Positions 32,017 to 40,807 of a DNA stretch of 41,293 bases are shown here, in pieces (the first letter of the stretch is position 1; the number at the start of each line of letters is the position of its first letter). Under the pieces are notes generated by a model. The model ran no database searches, was not told where the DNA came from, and saw only the letters and a list, made by a program, of their open reading frames with translations. This stretch comes from Megamonas sp. UBA1799 (GTDB lineage Bacteria > Bacillota > Negativicutes > Selenomonadales > Selenomonadaceae): NCBI GenBank assembly GCA_002319815.1, contig DCFR01000085.1, positions 1 to 41,293 on the forward strand. Reading direction: 5' to 3'. The position numbers and the translations under genes were made by a program.

Positions 32017-33090
32017 ATGGATCGGATTTCAGTTCAATCGTTTGGGACACTCAGAGATGGGCGCGAAGCTCATCTTTTTACTCTGCGGAATGCTAAGGGA
32101 ACAGAGCTTAATGTGACCGATTTTGGCGGGCATGTTCAGGCACTGCGCACAGCAGATTGTCTGGGTCATCTGGTGGACGTCGTTTTGGGCTATGGCGATA
32201 TTGCAACGTATGAGGCGGAGGATAAATTTATCGGCGCGCTCATTGGCCGCTGCGGCAACCGTATTGCACGGGGGCGTATTTCGATTGATGGGAAAAATTA
32301 TCAGCTGGACTGCAATGATGGCAAAAATCATTTACACGGCGGTTTTTCTGGTTTTAATAAACGGCTGTGGGAAGCAAAACCAGCGGCTGACGGACTGCAT
32401 TTGTTTTATGTCAGTCCGGATGGAGAGGGGAATTATCCGGGAAAACTGAGCGTGCAAGTGCTCTATGATCTGACCGATGACAATGAACTGGTCATTCGGT
32501 ATGAGGCCGTGAGTACAGCGGATACAATTTGCAATCTGACGAATCACACGTATTTTAATTTGGCGGGATTTTCCAGCGGACCGGTGGTGAAACAAAAAAT
32601 CCAACTGTTTGCCGATGCCTGGACAGAAGCCGATGCCGAATCGCTGCCGAACGGGCGGATTGTTTCGGTGGAGGGGACGCCGATGGATCTGCGTGAGCCG
32701 ACGGCTATCGGGGCGCATATTGATGATGATTTTTCGCAGCTGCGTTTTGCCGGCGGCTATGATCATAATTGGGTAGTGCGTGATGTTCCCTGCAAAGAGT
32801 ATCCGGAAACCGGCCTGCGGAAAATGGTCTGGGCGATGGCGCCGGCTACGGGGATTACGCTTACCGCCTATACAACATTGCCAGGCGTGCAGTTTTATGC
32901 GGGCAATTATCTGGACGGCCGTCCGCTGGGGAAGAATGGCACGGCCTTTACCAAGCGCTGCGGGTTTTGCCTGGAAGCGCAATATTTTCCCAATGCGCCG
33001 GCCAATCCGGAGTTTCTGCAGCCGCTGCTGCGCAAGGGGGATGTCTGGCGGGCGGAAACCGTATATGCTTTTGGCGTCACAAACAAGTAA
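32017..33090 (+). CDS. galM: Aldose 1-epimerase (galactose mutarotase)
   Basis: Interconverts alpha and beta anomers of galactose or other aldoses; 357 aa. Family blocks: GALIGRCGNRIARGR (substrate Arg), KNHLHGGFSGFNKRLWEA (first His), NLTNHTYFNLAG (catalytic His), and GYDHNWVV. The final block carries YAGNYLDG and the C-terminal Glu base in CLEAQYFPNAPANPEF. ATG 32017 has GGAGG 7 nt upstream; the frame opens back to 31978 without a site. It sits between a HAD phosphatase and the arabinose operon, so arabinose may be a natural substrate. Confidence 0.95.
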   Translation: MDRISVQSFGTLRDGREAHLFTLRNAKGTELNVTDFGGHVQALRTADCLGHLVDVVLGYGDIATYEAEDKFIGALIGRCGNRIARGRISIDGKNYQLDCNDGKNHLHGGFSGFNKRLWEAKPAADGLHLFYVSPDGEGNYPGKLSVQVLYDLTDDNELVIRYEAVSTADTICNLTNHTYFNLAGFSSGPVVKQKIQLFADAWTEADAESLPNGRIVSVEGTPMDLREPTAIGAHIDDDFSQLRFAGGYDHNWVVRDVPCKEYPETGLRKMVWAMAPATGITLTAYTTLPGVQFYAGNYLDGRPLGKNGTAFTKRCGFCLEAQYFPNAPANPEFLQPLLRKGDVWRAETVYAFGVTNK

Positions 33091-33130
33091 ATACAGCTTT
33101 GCATAAAGTGCCATGAAAAAGTGAAAGGAA

Positions 33131-33164
33131 AGCATACAAATTTGTAGAATTTGTATGCTTTTTT
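33131..33164 (+). terminator. Terminator after galM
   Basis: 12-bp perfect stem AGCATACAAATT (33131-33142) and AATTTGTATGCT (33148-33159) with TGTAG loop and six T. ATTTGTA half-sites in it recall AraR boxes but are in inside-out orientation. Confidence 0.9.
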
Positions 33165-33290
33165 GTTGCGTCAGGAAAAAAATTGTGGTATGTTAATAGA
33201 AGAAAGAAGATTCGGGCAACCGGAGAGTTTTCTAAAATTTTAGTCATTTTGACTGGTATCTTATGTATAGGAAAGGGTAAGGGGATCGGT

Positions 33291-34388
33291 TTGGAGAAGA
33301 AAAAAGCAGAACCGAAATATCTCAGAATTGTCAACTGGATCAAGAAGCGCGTCGATGACGGTGAACTGGTTGTTGGCGATCGGCTGCAGTCGGAGAATGA
33401 ACTCAGCGCACGTTTCGGCCTGAGCCGTCAGACGGTGCGCCAGGCGACGAGTATTCTGGAGAACAGCGGTATTCTGGAACGGCGGCGCGGCAGCGGTACG
33501 TATGTAGCGTCGACTTGTGTGGTACAACGTGCGGTGACGATGAATATCGGCGTGATCACAACCTATCTGGATGATTACCTTTTCCCGTGTGTCATTCGCG
33601 GCATTGACGGGGTTCTTACGGCGCATCACTATACGATTCAGCTTTCCATTACTTATAATAAAGTAGAAAATGAGCGGGCGATTCTGGAGTCGATGCTGAA
33701 AAAGGGTATCGATGGGCTGATTGTCGAGCCGACCAAGAGCGGTCTGCCAAATCTTAATGCGGATCTCTATCGTCAGATTAAGCGGCAGGGCATCCCTTGT
33801 GTGTTCATTCATGCGGAATATCCGGGGCTGAATATGCCGTCGGTCATGATGGATGATTTTGCCTGCGGACGAGAAGCGGCGGCCTACCTCATTAAAAAGG
33901 GGCATAAAAAAATTGCCGGGATCTTTAAAGCCGATGACAATCAGGGGCATCAGCGCTATGCAGGGTTTGCCAGCGAACTCAAACGGCAGGGACTGGCTCT
34001 GCAGGAAAAGAGTATTGTCTGGTTTACTACAGAGGATATGGAGCAGGAAGCGGAATTTGTTCATAGTCTGGAAAAGGGGATTCTGCGCCGGATTCGTAGC
34101 TGTACAGCGATTATTTGTTATAACGATCAGGTGGCAGTGCGCATTATGGAAGCTGCTGAACGCAACGGCGTCCGGGTTCCGGAAAATTTATCCATGATTT
34201 CTTTTGATGATTCTTATCTGGCGACGCTGGATAAAGTCGGATTGACAACGTTTATGCACCCTAAGGAAGAGCTGGGCCGGGTGGCGGCGACGAATCTGTT
34301 GAAAATCATCGGGCATTCTGCCTATGAGAACGCCGTGCGCTTTCCTCCCCGTCTGGTGGAGCGTGAATCGGTGCGGGCGCTGGAATGA
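33291..34388 (+). CDS. araR: Arabinose operon repressor AraR (GntR HTH + LacI-type sensor)
   Basis: 365 aa. The N-terminal GntR winged helix (about 7-72) has QSENELSARFGLSRQTVRQA and ERRRGSGTYV. The C-terminal part (about 80-365) is a LacI/periplasmic-binding-protein-type sensor: NIGVITTYLDDYLFP, GIDGLIVEPTKSG, YLIKKGHKKIAGIF, CYNDQVAVRIMEAA and MISFDDSYLA. That domain combination is diagnostic of AraR. Start: TTG 33291 with AAGGGG 6-7 nt upstream gives a standard N-terminus; the frame is open further 5' without support. It precedes araBAD on the same strand, so it probably controls that operon with arabinose as inducer. I could not find a convincing AraR operator. Confidence 0.94.
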   Translation: MEKKKAEPKYLRIVNWIKKRVDDGELVVGDRLQSENELSARFGLSRQTVRQATSILENSGILERRRGSGTYVASTCVVQRAVTMNIGVITTYLDDYLFPCVIRGIDGVLTAHHYTIQLSITYNKVENERAILESMLKKGIDGLIVEPTKSGLPNLNADLYRQIKRQGIPCVFIHAEYPGLNMPSVMMDDFACGREAAAYLIKKGHKKIAGIFKADDNQGHQRYAGFASELKRQGLALQEKSIVWFTTEDMEQEAEFVHSLEKGILRRIRSCTAIICYNDQVAVRIMEAAERNGVRVPENLSMISFDDSYLATLDKVGLTTFMHPKEELGRVAATNLLKIIGHSAYENAVRFPPRLVERESVRALE

Positions 34389-34400
34389 AACGGCTTATTT

Positions 34401-34430
34401 CGGCCGGTTTGGGCCGGTTTGCTTTTTGCG
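34401..34430 (+). terminator. Possible weak terminator between araR and araB
   Basis: CGGCC (34401-34405), GGTTTG loop, GGCCG (34412-34416), then a T-rich stretch. The stem is only 5 bp, so it may be an attenuator or irrelevant. Confidence 0.35.
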
Positions 34431-34480
34431 ATGTATGATAATTTTTAACATATTGTATGATGAATGAGGAGGAGATTGGT

Positions 34481-36157
34481 ATGGCAAAGTATTCAGTCGG
34501 CATTGATTATGGTTCCTTGTCCGGAAGGGCGGTGCTGGTGGAAATCGGCACCGGGCGGGAGCTGGCGTCTGCGGTGTATGATTACCCGCATGCAGTGATG
34601 GACGAGCAGCTGCCGGACGGAACGAAGCTTGGCGTCGACTGGGCCCTGCAGGATCCGCAGGATTATCTGGATGTATTGGCGCATACAGTCCCGGTGCTTT
34701 TGCAAGAGACCGGCGTTGATCCGGTGGATGTTGTAGGCATCGGCACTGATTTCACGGCCTGTACGGTATTGCCGGTGAAAAAAGACGGCACGCCGCTGTG
34801 CTTTTTGCCGGAATTTAAAAATAACCCCAATGCCTACGTTAAACTCTGGAAGCATCATGCCGCGCAGGATAAGGCGAATCATATCAATGAAATAGCTGCT
34901 TTTATGGGAGAGAAATGGCCGGCGCGTTATGGCGGGAAGATTTCTTCTGAGTGGGAGTTCCCGAAACTTTGGCAGATCCTTGATGAGGCGCCGGAGGTTT
35001 ATGATGCAATGGATTACTTTGTTGAGGCTGCAGACTGGATTATCTGGCAGCTTACGGGTGTCCAGACGAGAAATTCATGCACGGCCGGTTATAAGGGGAT
35101 CTGGAGCAAGCGCGAGGGCTATCCGTCCGAGGCATTCTTCCGGGCGCTGGATCCGCGGTTGGAGCATGTAATCGCTGATAAGATGAGCTGCCCAGTGACG
35201 CCGTTGGGGCGGAAGGCAGGCGAACTGACGCCGGCGATGGCGGAGATTACGGGACTTAAAGCTGGCACGGCGGTGGCCATTGGCAATGTTGACGCGCACG
35301 TGACGATTCCTGCAGTTAAAATTGATTCCGAAGGCAAGATGCTGGGTATTATGGGAACGTCCACCTGCCATGTTTTATTGGGGAAAGAGGAAAAGACGGT
35401 TCCGGGAATGTGCGGTGTGGTTGAAGACGGCATCATGCCGGGATTTTTTGGCTACGAGGCCGGGCAGTCCTGCGTGGGCGATCATTTTGCCTGGTTCGTG
35501 GAAAACTGCGTGCCGGCAGCTTATCTGGAAGCGGCCAGAAAAGCGGGGCAGGATATCCAAGCCTATCTTTCCGGGTTGGCATCCCGACTGGCTCCGGGAG
35601 AATCCGGGCTGGTGGCGCTGGATTGGTGGAATGGCAACCGGTCGGTGCTGGTGGATGTGGATCTCACCGGGCTGATGCTCGGCATGACGTTGGCGACAAA
35701 ACCGGAGGAGATGTATCGGGCGCTGGTTGAGGCTACTGCCTATGGCACCCGTAAGATTATTGAGACCTTCAATCGCAGTGGTGTGCCGATTCATGAATTC
35801 TATGCATCAGGCGGAATTTCACAGAAGAATCCGATGGCGATGCAGATTTATGCCGATGTCATCAATCTGCCGGTTCGTATTGCCGGGTCAGAACAAGGTC
35901 CAGCGCTAGGTTCGGCGATCTTTGGCGCCGTAGCGGCGGGCAAGGCAGCCGGCGGCTATGATGATGTGTTCCAGGCGGCGCGGGACATGGGAAATCTGAA
36001 GGACATTGTTTATACGCCAAATCCGCAGTCGGCAGCAGTGTATGATAAACTGTATGCCGAATACGATCTGCTGCACGAATATTTTGGCCGCGGCGGCAAT
36101 GACGCTATGAAGCGGCTTAAGGCAATCCGGGTTGCCGTGAAGAAAGCTAAACAGTAA
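34481..36157 (+). CDS. araB: L-ribulokinase
   Basis: FGGY-family kinase phosphorylating L-ribulose at C5; 558 aa, the usual AraB length. N-terminal phosphate loop VGIDYGSLSGRAVLV, then GVDWALQDPQDYLDVL and VGIGTDFTACTVLPV. The FGGY signature regions appear as MGTSTCHVLLG and YASGGISQKNPMAMQIYADV, with GSAIFGAVAAG near the end. ATG 34481 follows AGGAGGAG by 7-8 nt; the ATG at 34457 would overlap that site. Second gene of araR-araB-araA-araD; araA follows 53 bp later. Confidence 0.97.
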   Translation: MAKYSVGIDYGSLSGRAVLVEIGTGRELASAVYDYPHAVMDEQLPDGTKLGVDWALQDPQDYLDVLAHTVPVLLQETGVDPVDVVGIGTDFTACTVLPVKKDGTPLCFLPEFKNNPNAYVKLWKHHAAQDKANHINEIAAFMGEKWPARYGGKISSEWEFPKLWQILDEAPEVYDAMDYFVEAADWIIWQLTGVQTRNSCTAGYKGIWSKREGYPSEAFFRALDPRLEHVIADKMSCPVTPLGRKAGELTPAMAEITGLKAGTAVAIGNVDAHVTIPAVKIDSEGKMLGIMGTSTCHVLLGKEEKTVPGMCGVVEDGIMPGFFGYEAGQSCVGDHFAWFVENCVPAAYLEAARKAGQDIQAYLSGLASRLAPGESGLVALDWWNGNRSVLVDVDLTGLMLGMTLATKPEEMYRALVEATAYGTRKIIETFNRSGVPIHEFYASGGISQKNPMAMQIYADVINLPVRIAGSEQGPALGSAIFGAVAAGKAAGGYDDVFQAARDMGNLKDIVYTPNPQSAAVYDKLYAEYDLLHEYFGRGGNDAMKRLKAIRVAVKKAKQ

Positions 36158-36210
36158 GAGCAGCGACGAGGCAGTTTATAAAATAGATTGGCGCAGGAGG
36201 GGAAAATAAG

Positions 36211-37692
36211 ATGAAATTTAAGCAGGAAGCGGAGTTCTGGTTTATTGTCGGCAGCCAGCATTTGTATGGTGAGGAAGCTTTGCAGCAGGTGGCGGCGCAT
36301 GCGCGGCAGATGGCAGACGGCTTCAATGCGGCGGGACGGCTGCCGGCCAGAGTTGTATACAAGCTGGTGGCAACGACTTCGGATGCGATTGAACAGGTCA
36401 TTGAAGATGCCAATTATGATAAAAGATGTGCCGGGATTATCACCTGGATGCATACTTTTTCACCGTCTAAAATGTGGATTCGCGGACTGGTGAAATTGCA
36501 GAAGCCTTATCTTCATCTGCACACGCAGTTTAACCGTGAGATTCCCAACGAAGGAATCGACATGGATTTTATGAACCTCAATCAGTCGGCGCATGGCGAT
36601 CGTGAGCATGGTTTTATCGGCGCCCGTCTGCGGCTGGCGCGTAAAATTGTGGTCGGATATTGGGAGGATGCGGCGGTACAGCAGAAAATGGCGTCCTGGA
36701 TGCGGGTGGCTCTGGGCGTTATGGACAGCCGGCAGCTGAAGGTGGCGCGTTTTTCCGATAATATGCGGGATGTGGCGGTGACCGAAGGCGATAAAGTGGA
36801 GGCGCAGATCCGGCTGGGCTGGTCGGTAAATACGTATCCCACGGGCGAACTCGTTTCTTATATTGAAGCGGTCAGCGAGGCGGAGATCGATGCGATGATG
36901 GCGGCTTATGAAGAAAAGTATACCATGCATACCGACCAGCTGGCATCGGTGCGTTATCAGGCAAAGCTGGAAGTCGCCATACAAAAATTTCTGGAGCAGG
37001 GCGGCTTTGAAGGGTTTGTCAATCATTTTGATGATTTATATGGTATGAAGCAGCTGCCGGGGCTGGCAGTACAGGATCTCACGGCACAGGGTTACGGCTT
37101 TGGACCGGAGGGAGACTGGAAAGTAGCGGCGTTGGCACGGGTGATGAAAGCTATTGCGCAGGGCGATGATCAGGGCACGGCGCTCATGGAGGATTATACG
37201 TACAATTTTGCTCCGAACGGTGAAAGCCTGATTTTGGGCGCGCATATGCTGGAGGTATGTCCCAGTGTAGCAGCCGGAAGGCCGAAGATTGAGGTGCATC
37301 CGCTGGGAATCGGCGGTAAAGATGATCCGGCCCGGTTGGTCTTTGAGGGAAAAGCCGGTTCGGCGATTACGGCTTCGCTGATTGATATGGGAGGACGTAT
37401 GCGGCTGATCGTTCAGGATGTAAAAGCGGTTAAACCGATTTTGCCAATGCCGAATCTCCCGGTAGCGCGCGTGATGTGGAAACCGCTGCCCGATCTGGAG
37501 ACGGCGGCAGAAGCCTGGATTCTTGCCGGCGGAGCGCATCACAGCGTAATCAGTTATAGCGTGACGGCAGAACAGTTGGCGGATTGGGCCGAGATCATGG
37601 GAATTGAGTATGTGCATATTGGCAGCGATACGAATATTGCCGCGTTTAAACAGCAGTTGTTTTTGATGGATATGGCGTGGAAGCTGAAATAA
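36211..37692 (+). CDS. araA: L-arabinose isomerase
   Basis: Metal-dependent isomerase converting L-arabinose to L-ribulose; 493 aa, normal. The N-terminus EFWFIVGSQHLYGEEAL is diagnostic. Further blocks: WMHTFSPSKMWI, HLHTQFNREIP, NLNQSAHGDREHG, and the metal-site segments TALMEDYTYNF (Glu) and GAHMLEVCPS (Glu), with HPLGIGGKDDPARLVF (His) and GGAHHSVIS (His). ATG 36211 has AGGAGGGG about 9 nt upstream. Between araB and araD. Confidence 0.98.
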   Translation: MKFKQEAEFWFIVGSQHLYGEEALQQVAAHARQMADGFNAAGRLPARVVYKLVATTSDAIEQVIEDANYDKRCAGIITWMHTFSPSKMWIRGLVKLQKPYLHLHTQFNREIPNEGIDMDFMNLNQSAHGDREHGFIGARLRLARKIVVGYWEDAAVQQKMASWMRVALGVMDSRQLKVARFSDNMRDVAVTEGDKVEAQIRLGWSVNTYPTGELVSYIEAVSEAEIDAMMAAYEEKYTMHTDQLASVRYQAKLEVAIQKFLEQGGFEGFVNHFDDLYGMKQLPGLAVQDLTAQGYGFGPEGDWKVAALARVMKAIAQGDDQGTALMEDYTYNFAPNGESLILGAHMLEVCPSVAAGRPKIEVHPLGIGGKDDPARLVFEGKAGSAITASLIDMGGRMRLIVQDVKAVKPILPMPNLPVARVMWKPLPDLETAAEAWILAGGAHHSVISYSVTAEQLADWAEIMGIEYVHIGSDTNIAAFKQQLFLMDMAWKLK

Positions 37693-37797
37693 AGATAGGC
37701 CGGGGAATGGAACTCCCGATGATGGGGCGCGGCGGCTGCCGGAGCTTGCCAGACGCTGTCTGCGGCCCGGGATTTCCTGCCGGAGAAGGGGAACTTT

Positions 37798-38493
37798 ATG
37801 TTAGAAGATTTAAAACAGGCGATTTATGAAGCGAATATGATGCTGCCGAAATACGGACTGGTGACGTTTACCTGGGGTAATGTATCCGGGATTGACCGTT
37901 CCCGGGGGCTGGTGGTCATCAAACCGTCCGGTGTAGAATACAGCGTGATGCAGCCGGAAGACATGGTGGTAGTCGACCTGGACGGCAAGGTGGTTGAGGG
38001 GCAATATAATCCGTCTTCCGATACGGCGACCCATCTGGAACTATATAAGGCTTGCAGCGAGATTGGCGGTGTCGTGCATACGCATTCGCGGTATGCGACT
38101 TCGTGGGCGCAGGCATGTCGGCCAATACCAGCGCTGGGGACTACGCATGCCGATGATTTCTATGGCGATATTCCCTGCACCCGGGCAATGTCGCCGGCCG
38201 AGATTCAGGGCGATTATGAAAAAGAGACCGGCAAAGTCATTGTAGAGACTTTTCAAGGGCGGAATATGATGGAGGTGTCCGGCGTTTTGGTATACTCGCA
38301 TGGTCCGTTCGTTTGGGAAAAAAATGCGGCGGCAGCCGTGAAAAAAGCTGTGGTTTTAGAAGAGGTTGCTTTTATGGCCTATCATGCCATGACGCTTTCC
38401 GGAGGGCATTTGCCCTCGATGCAGTCGGAACTTTTGGATAAGCATTATTTGCGGAAACATGGCGCTAATGCGTACTATGGACAGAAAAAGTAA
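37798..38493 (+). CDS. araD: L-ribulose-5-phosphate 4-epimerase
   Basis: Class II aldolase-fold epimerase producing D-xylulose-5-phosphate for the pentose phosphate or phosphoketolase route; 231 aa. NVSGIDRSRGLVVIKPSGV is the phosphate-binding part, Asp75 in PSSDTATH, zinc histidines His94 and His96 in VVHTHSRYA, and the third zinc His in SGVLVYSHGPFVWE. ATG 37798 follows AAGGGGA. The 105-bp gap after araA holds GC-rich sequence without a clear site. Last chromosomal gene before the integrated element. Confidence 0.97.
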   Translation: MLEDLKQAIYEANMMLPKYGLVTFTWGNVSGIDRSRGLVVIKPSGVEYSVMQPEDMVVVDLDGKVVEGQYNPSSDTATHLELYKACSEIGGVVHTHSRYATSWAQACRPIPALGTTHADDFYGDIPCTRAMSPAEIQGDYEKETGKVIVETFQGRNMMEVSGVLVYSHGPFVWEKNAAAAVKKAVVLEEVAFMAYHAMTLSGGHLPSMQSELLDKHYLRKHGANAYYGQKK

Positions 38494-38505
38494 ATCAATT
38501 GCCGA

Positions 38506-38543
38506 TGAACCGACAGAGTGTAAACTTTGTCGGTTCATTTTTT
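38506..38543 (+). terminator. Terminator of the ara operon
   Basis: 10-bp stem TGAACCGACA (38506-38515) and TGTCGGTTCA (38528-38537) followed by six T, 13 bp after araD. Confidence 0.92.
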
Positions 38544-38625
38544 ACTGTCCGTCTCTTGAAAAAAACATAATTCTCATATAAAGAGATAAAATTCACACGA
38601 TAGTGCATAAATTCAATTATTTTAA

Positions 38626-38663
38626 ATAAAAATAGGCTTATCCCTTATATAATAGGGGTAAGC
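38626..38663 (-). terminator. Terminator of the integrase gene
   Basis: GCTTA-CCCT type stem (38636-38645 with 38654-38663, one mismatch). On the minus strand it is followed by CTATTTTTATTT. Located 30 bp beyond the integrase stop. Confidence 0.7.
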
Positions 38664-38670
38664 TTACTTT

Positions 38671-38707
38671 TTGTCTGCATTTTGTCTGCATTAGGGCTTT
38701 GTCTGCA
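38671..38707. repeat. Three 9-bp direct repeats at the integrase 3' end
   Basis: TTGTCTGCA occurs at 38671-38679, 38682-38690 and 38699-38707; the last lies within the integrase coding end. The cluster at the end of int next to the chromosome suggests integrase arm-type binding sites near attL. Confidence 0.6.
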
Positions 38708-39893
38708 ATGTTTTAGTAAAAATCTCAAGTGTATCCTGTTGCATTTTTTCCGTGTTGTGGGTATATAAGTTTTCGGTTATGTCCACGCGTTTATGACCTA
38801 AGCGCCCTGCTACGCCCTTCGGGGAGGCTCCAGCCTCAATTAGCATAGTAGCATGGGTATGCCTAAATGAATGTGTGTTTAGCCCAACTTTTTGCAAATT
38901 ATGCATGACAGTTGCTCGGCTGACAATCTTGCCTTGTGGTCCGGTACATACCATTTTTTGACGATTGGTTTCTGCGGTCATAAATACTTTTGAGTATGTT
39001 TGTATGGTATGATCCTTTTTTTCGTCAATAATGCAGTATGAGTCGCCGCCGGACAGTTCCCATTTGCTTTGCTGGATTTTCCAGCGCTTCAAAAGTGTAG
39101 TCAAATTATTATCAATGATAATTTTTCTTATGCTGGTCGGCGTTTTGGGTGGAGCAAAGATATTTCCTATTTTGCTGATGTATGAATATTGTCTATGGAT
39201 ATTAATTGTTTTACGCTCCAAATCAACGTCATCCCAGCATAGTGCTAAAACTTCACCAATGCGCATTCCTGTATGATATAAAATCGCTGCTGGAATGTGG
39301 GATAGACTGCCAAAAGGATAAAGTTTCATAAAAGCCGCATACTGCTGCGGAGAGATGATCGTTCGTTTGACAATATTTTGTGGTGCCGTTTTAGGGATAT
39401 GGATGTATTTCGTCGGATTGCTGGAAATCAATTCTGCTGGATAAACAGCATAATCAAGGGCTTGGTGAAGTATCCTTTGCGCAGATGAAATGACGCTGCG
39501 AGAGAGTCCTTCTTTGGTTAGTTTTCTTATAAAATCATCCAATAATGCCGGAGTTATATCTTGGATCACAGTTTCGCCGATATACGGTTTTATGTGATGT
39601 GCTATTACTCGGTTATACATTGCAAACGTTGAGGGACGAACGTTAAGTTTTACAACATTTTCCATCCATTTTGTTATGAAATCGGATAGATAAATACGGG
39701 TGCTGGTTATGCCGATATTTCCGTGTTTCCAGTCATTGTATGCCTCAACTCCGGCATTATATGCATCGTCGGGGGAGGGGAAGCCTCCTTTTTCAATTAC
39801 TTTTCTGTTTCCACTTGGTGTTTTGCCTGCTTCAAAAATATATGAGTAGGTTTTACCACGTTTTCTAGTGCGGACCATTGCAAGACGGCTCAT
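38691..39893 (-). CDS. int: Tyrosine-family site-specific integrase
   Basis: Catalyses integration and excision of the element; 400 aa. The N-terminal arm-binding part (about 10-55, KTYSYIFEAGKTPSGNRK) is of the AP2-like type of Gram-positive phages and ICEs. The core-binding domain spans about 65-165, and the catalytic domain holds the tetrad: Arg211 (HTGMRIGEVLALCW), His341 and Arg344 (HSFRHTHA), His367 (GRLGHKR) and nucleophile Tyr377 (ENLYTHNT). It appears intact. ATG 39893 has GGAGGGG 7 nt upstream; the longer frame to 39917 lacks a site. Confidence 0.95.
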   Translation of the reverse strand: MSRLAMVRTRKRGKTYSYIFEAGKTPSGNRKVIEKGGFPSPDDAYNAGVEAYNDWKHGNIGITSTRIYLSDFITKWMENVVKLNVRPSTFAMYNRVIAHHIKPYIGETVIQDITPALLDDFIRKLTKEGLSRSVISSAQRILHQALDYAVYPAELISSNPTKYIHIPKTAPQNIVKRTIISPQQYAAFMKLYPFGSLSHIPAAILYHTGMRIGEVLALCWDDVDLERKTINIHRQYSYISKIGNIFAPPKTPTSIRKIIIDNNLTTLLKRWKIQQSKWELSGGDSYCIIDEKKDHTIQTYSKVFMTAETNRQKMVCTGPQGKIVSRATVMHNLQKVGLNTHSFRHTHATMLIEAGASPKGVAGRLGHKRVDITENLYTHNTEKMQQDTLEIFTKTLQTKP

Positions 39894-39941
39894 AAATACC
39901 CCTCCAATAAAGTACATATGTTCTAATTACTAGTATTTTTT

Positions 39942-39965
39942 TACCGCCCTTTTTATAGGGCGGTA
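39942..39965. terminator. Hairpin between integrase and the secreted-protein gene
   Basis: Perfect 8-bp stem TACCGCCC (39942-39949) and GGGCGGTA (39958-39965). A T-run precedes it and TTTTA follows on the plus strand. On the minus strand, where the genes lie, it is followed by A, so a terminator role for the secreted-protein gene is doubtful. Confidence 0.5.
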
Positions 39966-40009
39966 TTTTATGTTACTAAATTTGCTTTTATATAGATTAA
40001 TATTCGCTT

Positions 40010-40636
40010 TTATTTGGCAATGTTTATATTAATATTGACATTATCCGGCGTAGTTGTTGCAATCACAGACAATGCCTCTGGTGTTATATTTAAAGAGGTA
40101 TCCATTAGCACTTTTGCTTCATATATCGTTCCTGCATCGCAATAAATGTTTTTTCCCGTAGAGAAGACTGTTTTTACCATTGCTTCTAAGCCTGCCGCTT
40201 TTTTAAAAGTATAATCGTTTGCCGAATCATACTTCGCGTAACATGACAATGGAACTTTAACATTATTGACTGTATTGATCGAATCAGCTGAAAAAGCTAA
40301 TCTGCCATTTTGCCCCCATATTCCAGCTGAATCGGCCATTTTTACAGTACCAATGGCTATCGACCCGGACGGGATAACAACGGTATTATTGATACTAATG
40401 TTTTCCAGTGTTTTGAAGAAAACTTTATCACCTTTACGTGCCGTTTTAGAATCCAAAGGATACATTAAAGATAACTTAATTTTGGTATTGGCCGGAATAT
40501 AGACCATTTTTTGATCAGATGTTATGTTACAAGCACTTGTTTGTGGTTCTGCCGCTTCAGAAGGATGAATCAGAAAAAAGGGGAAACATACTTGATACAC
40601 AAAAATCATTAAAACGCTACAAATAAATGTTTTCAA
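40010..40636 (-). CDS. Exported protein, possible TrbI/VirB10-like beta domain
   Basis: 208 aa with a strong signal peptide (TFICSVLMIFVYQVCFPFFL, cleavage near PSEA, about residue 27). The mature part runs YIPANTKIKLSLMYPLDS, then KGDKVFFKT, VVIPSGSIAIGTVKMADSAG and LAFSADSINTVNNVKVPL. This sequence of pattern elements (an exit-type value, an entry that is removable, GSIAxGxV, then a surface-property segment) resembles the C-terminal beta-barrel of VirB10/TrbI proteins and related secreted domains, without the N-terminal transmembrane part. It is therefore not a normal VirB10. TTG start 40636 with AAGGA about 10 nt upstream; the upstream frame to 40678 is unsupported. Role unknown. Confidence 0.6.
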   Translation of the reverse strand: MKTFICSVLMIFVYQVCFPFFLIHPSEAAEPQTSACNITSDQKMVYIPANTKIKLSLMYPLDSKTARKGDKVFFKTLENISINNTVVIPSGSIAIGTVKMADSAGIWGQNGRLAFSADSINTVNNVKVPLSCYAKYDSANDYTFKKAAGLEAMVKTVFSTGKNIYCDAGTIYEAKVLMDTSLNITPEALSVIATTTPDNVNININIAK

Positions 40637-40797
40637 AACAATCTCTTCCTTTACTAGCTGATACCTAAGATAATACATAAAATTTCAATACATCTAGCTT
40701 ATTACATCCCTGTAATTATACAATAGTTCCATTATAATTATTTAAATAATGAATTAAAAATGTTGTAAGTTTGTCAAGCTATGCTCTTAAAATAAGC

Positions 40798-40803
40798 TAT
40801 AAT
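40798..40803 (+). promoter_or_regulatory. -10 box for the candidate antisense RNA
   Basis: Perfect TATAAT. The nearest -35-like TTGTCA (40771-40776) is 21 bp away, longer than usual; AGCTAT is repeated at both ends of the spacer. Promoter activity is probable but not certain. Confidence 0.45.
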
Positions 40804-40807
40804 CAAG

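Noticed and set aside
33131..33159. ATTTGTA/TACAAAT half-sites as an AraR operator upstream of araR
   Set aside because: AraR boxes read ATTTGT-N4-ACAAAT; here the halves are inverted relative to that and form the stem of a clear terminator with a T-run.
38494..38690. A tRNA as integration target next to the integrase
   Set aside because: No cloverleaf, GGTTCGA-type T-loop or CCA end is present between araD and int.
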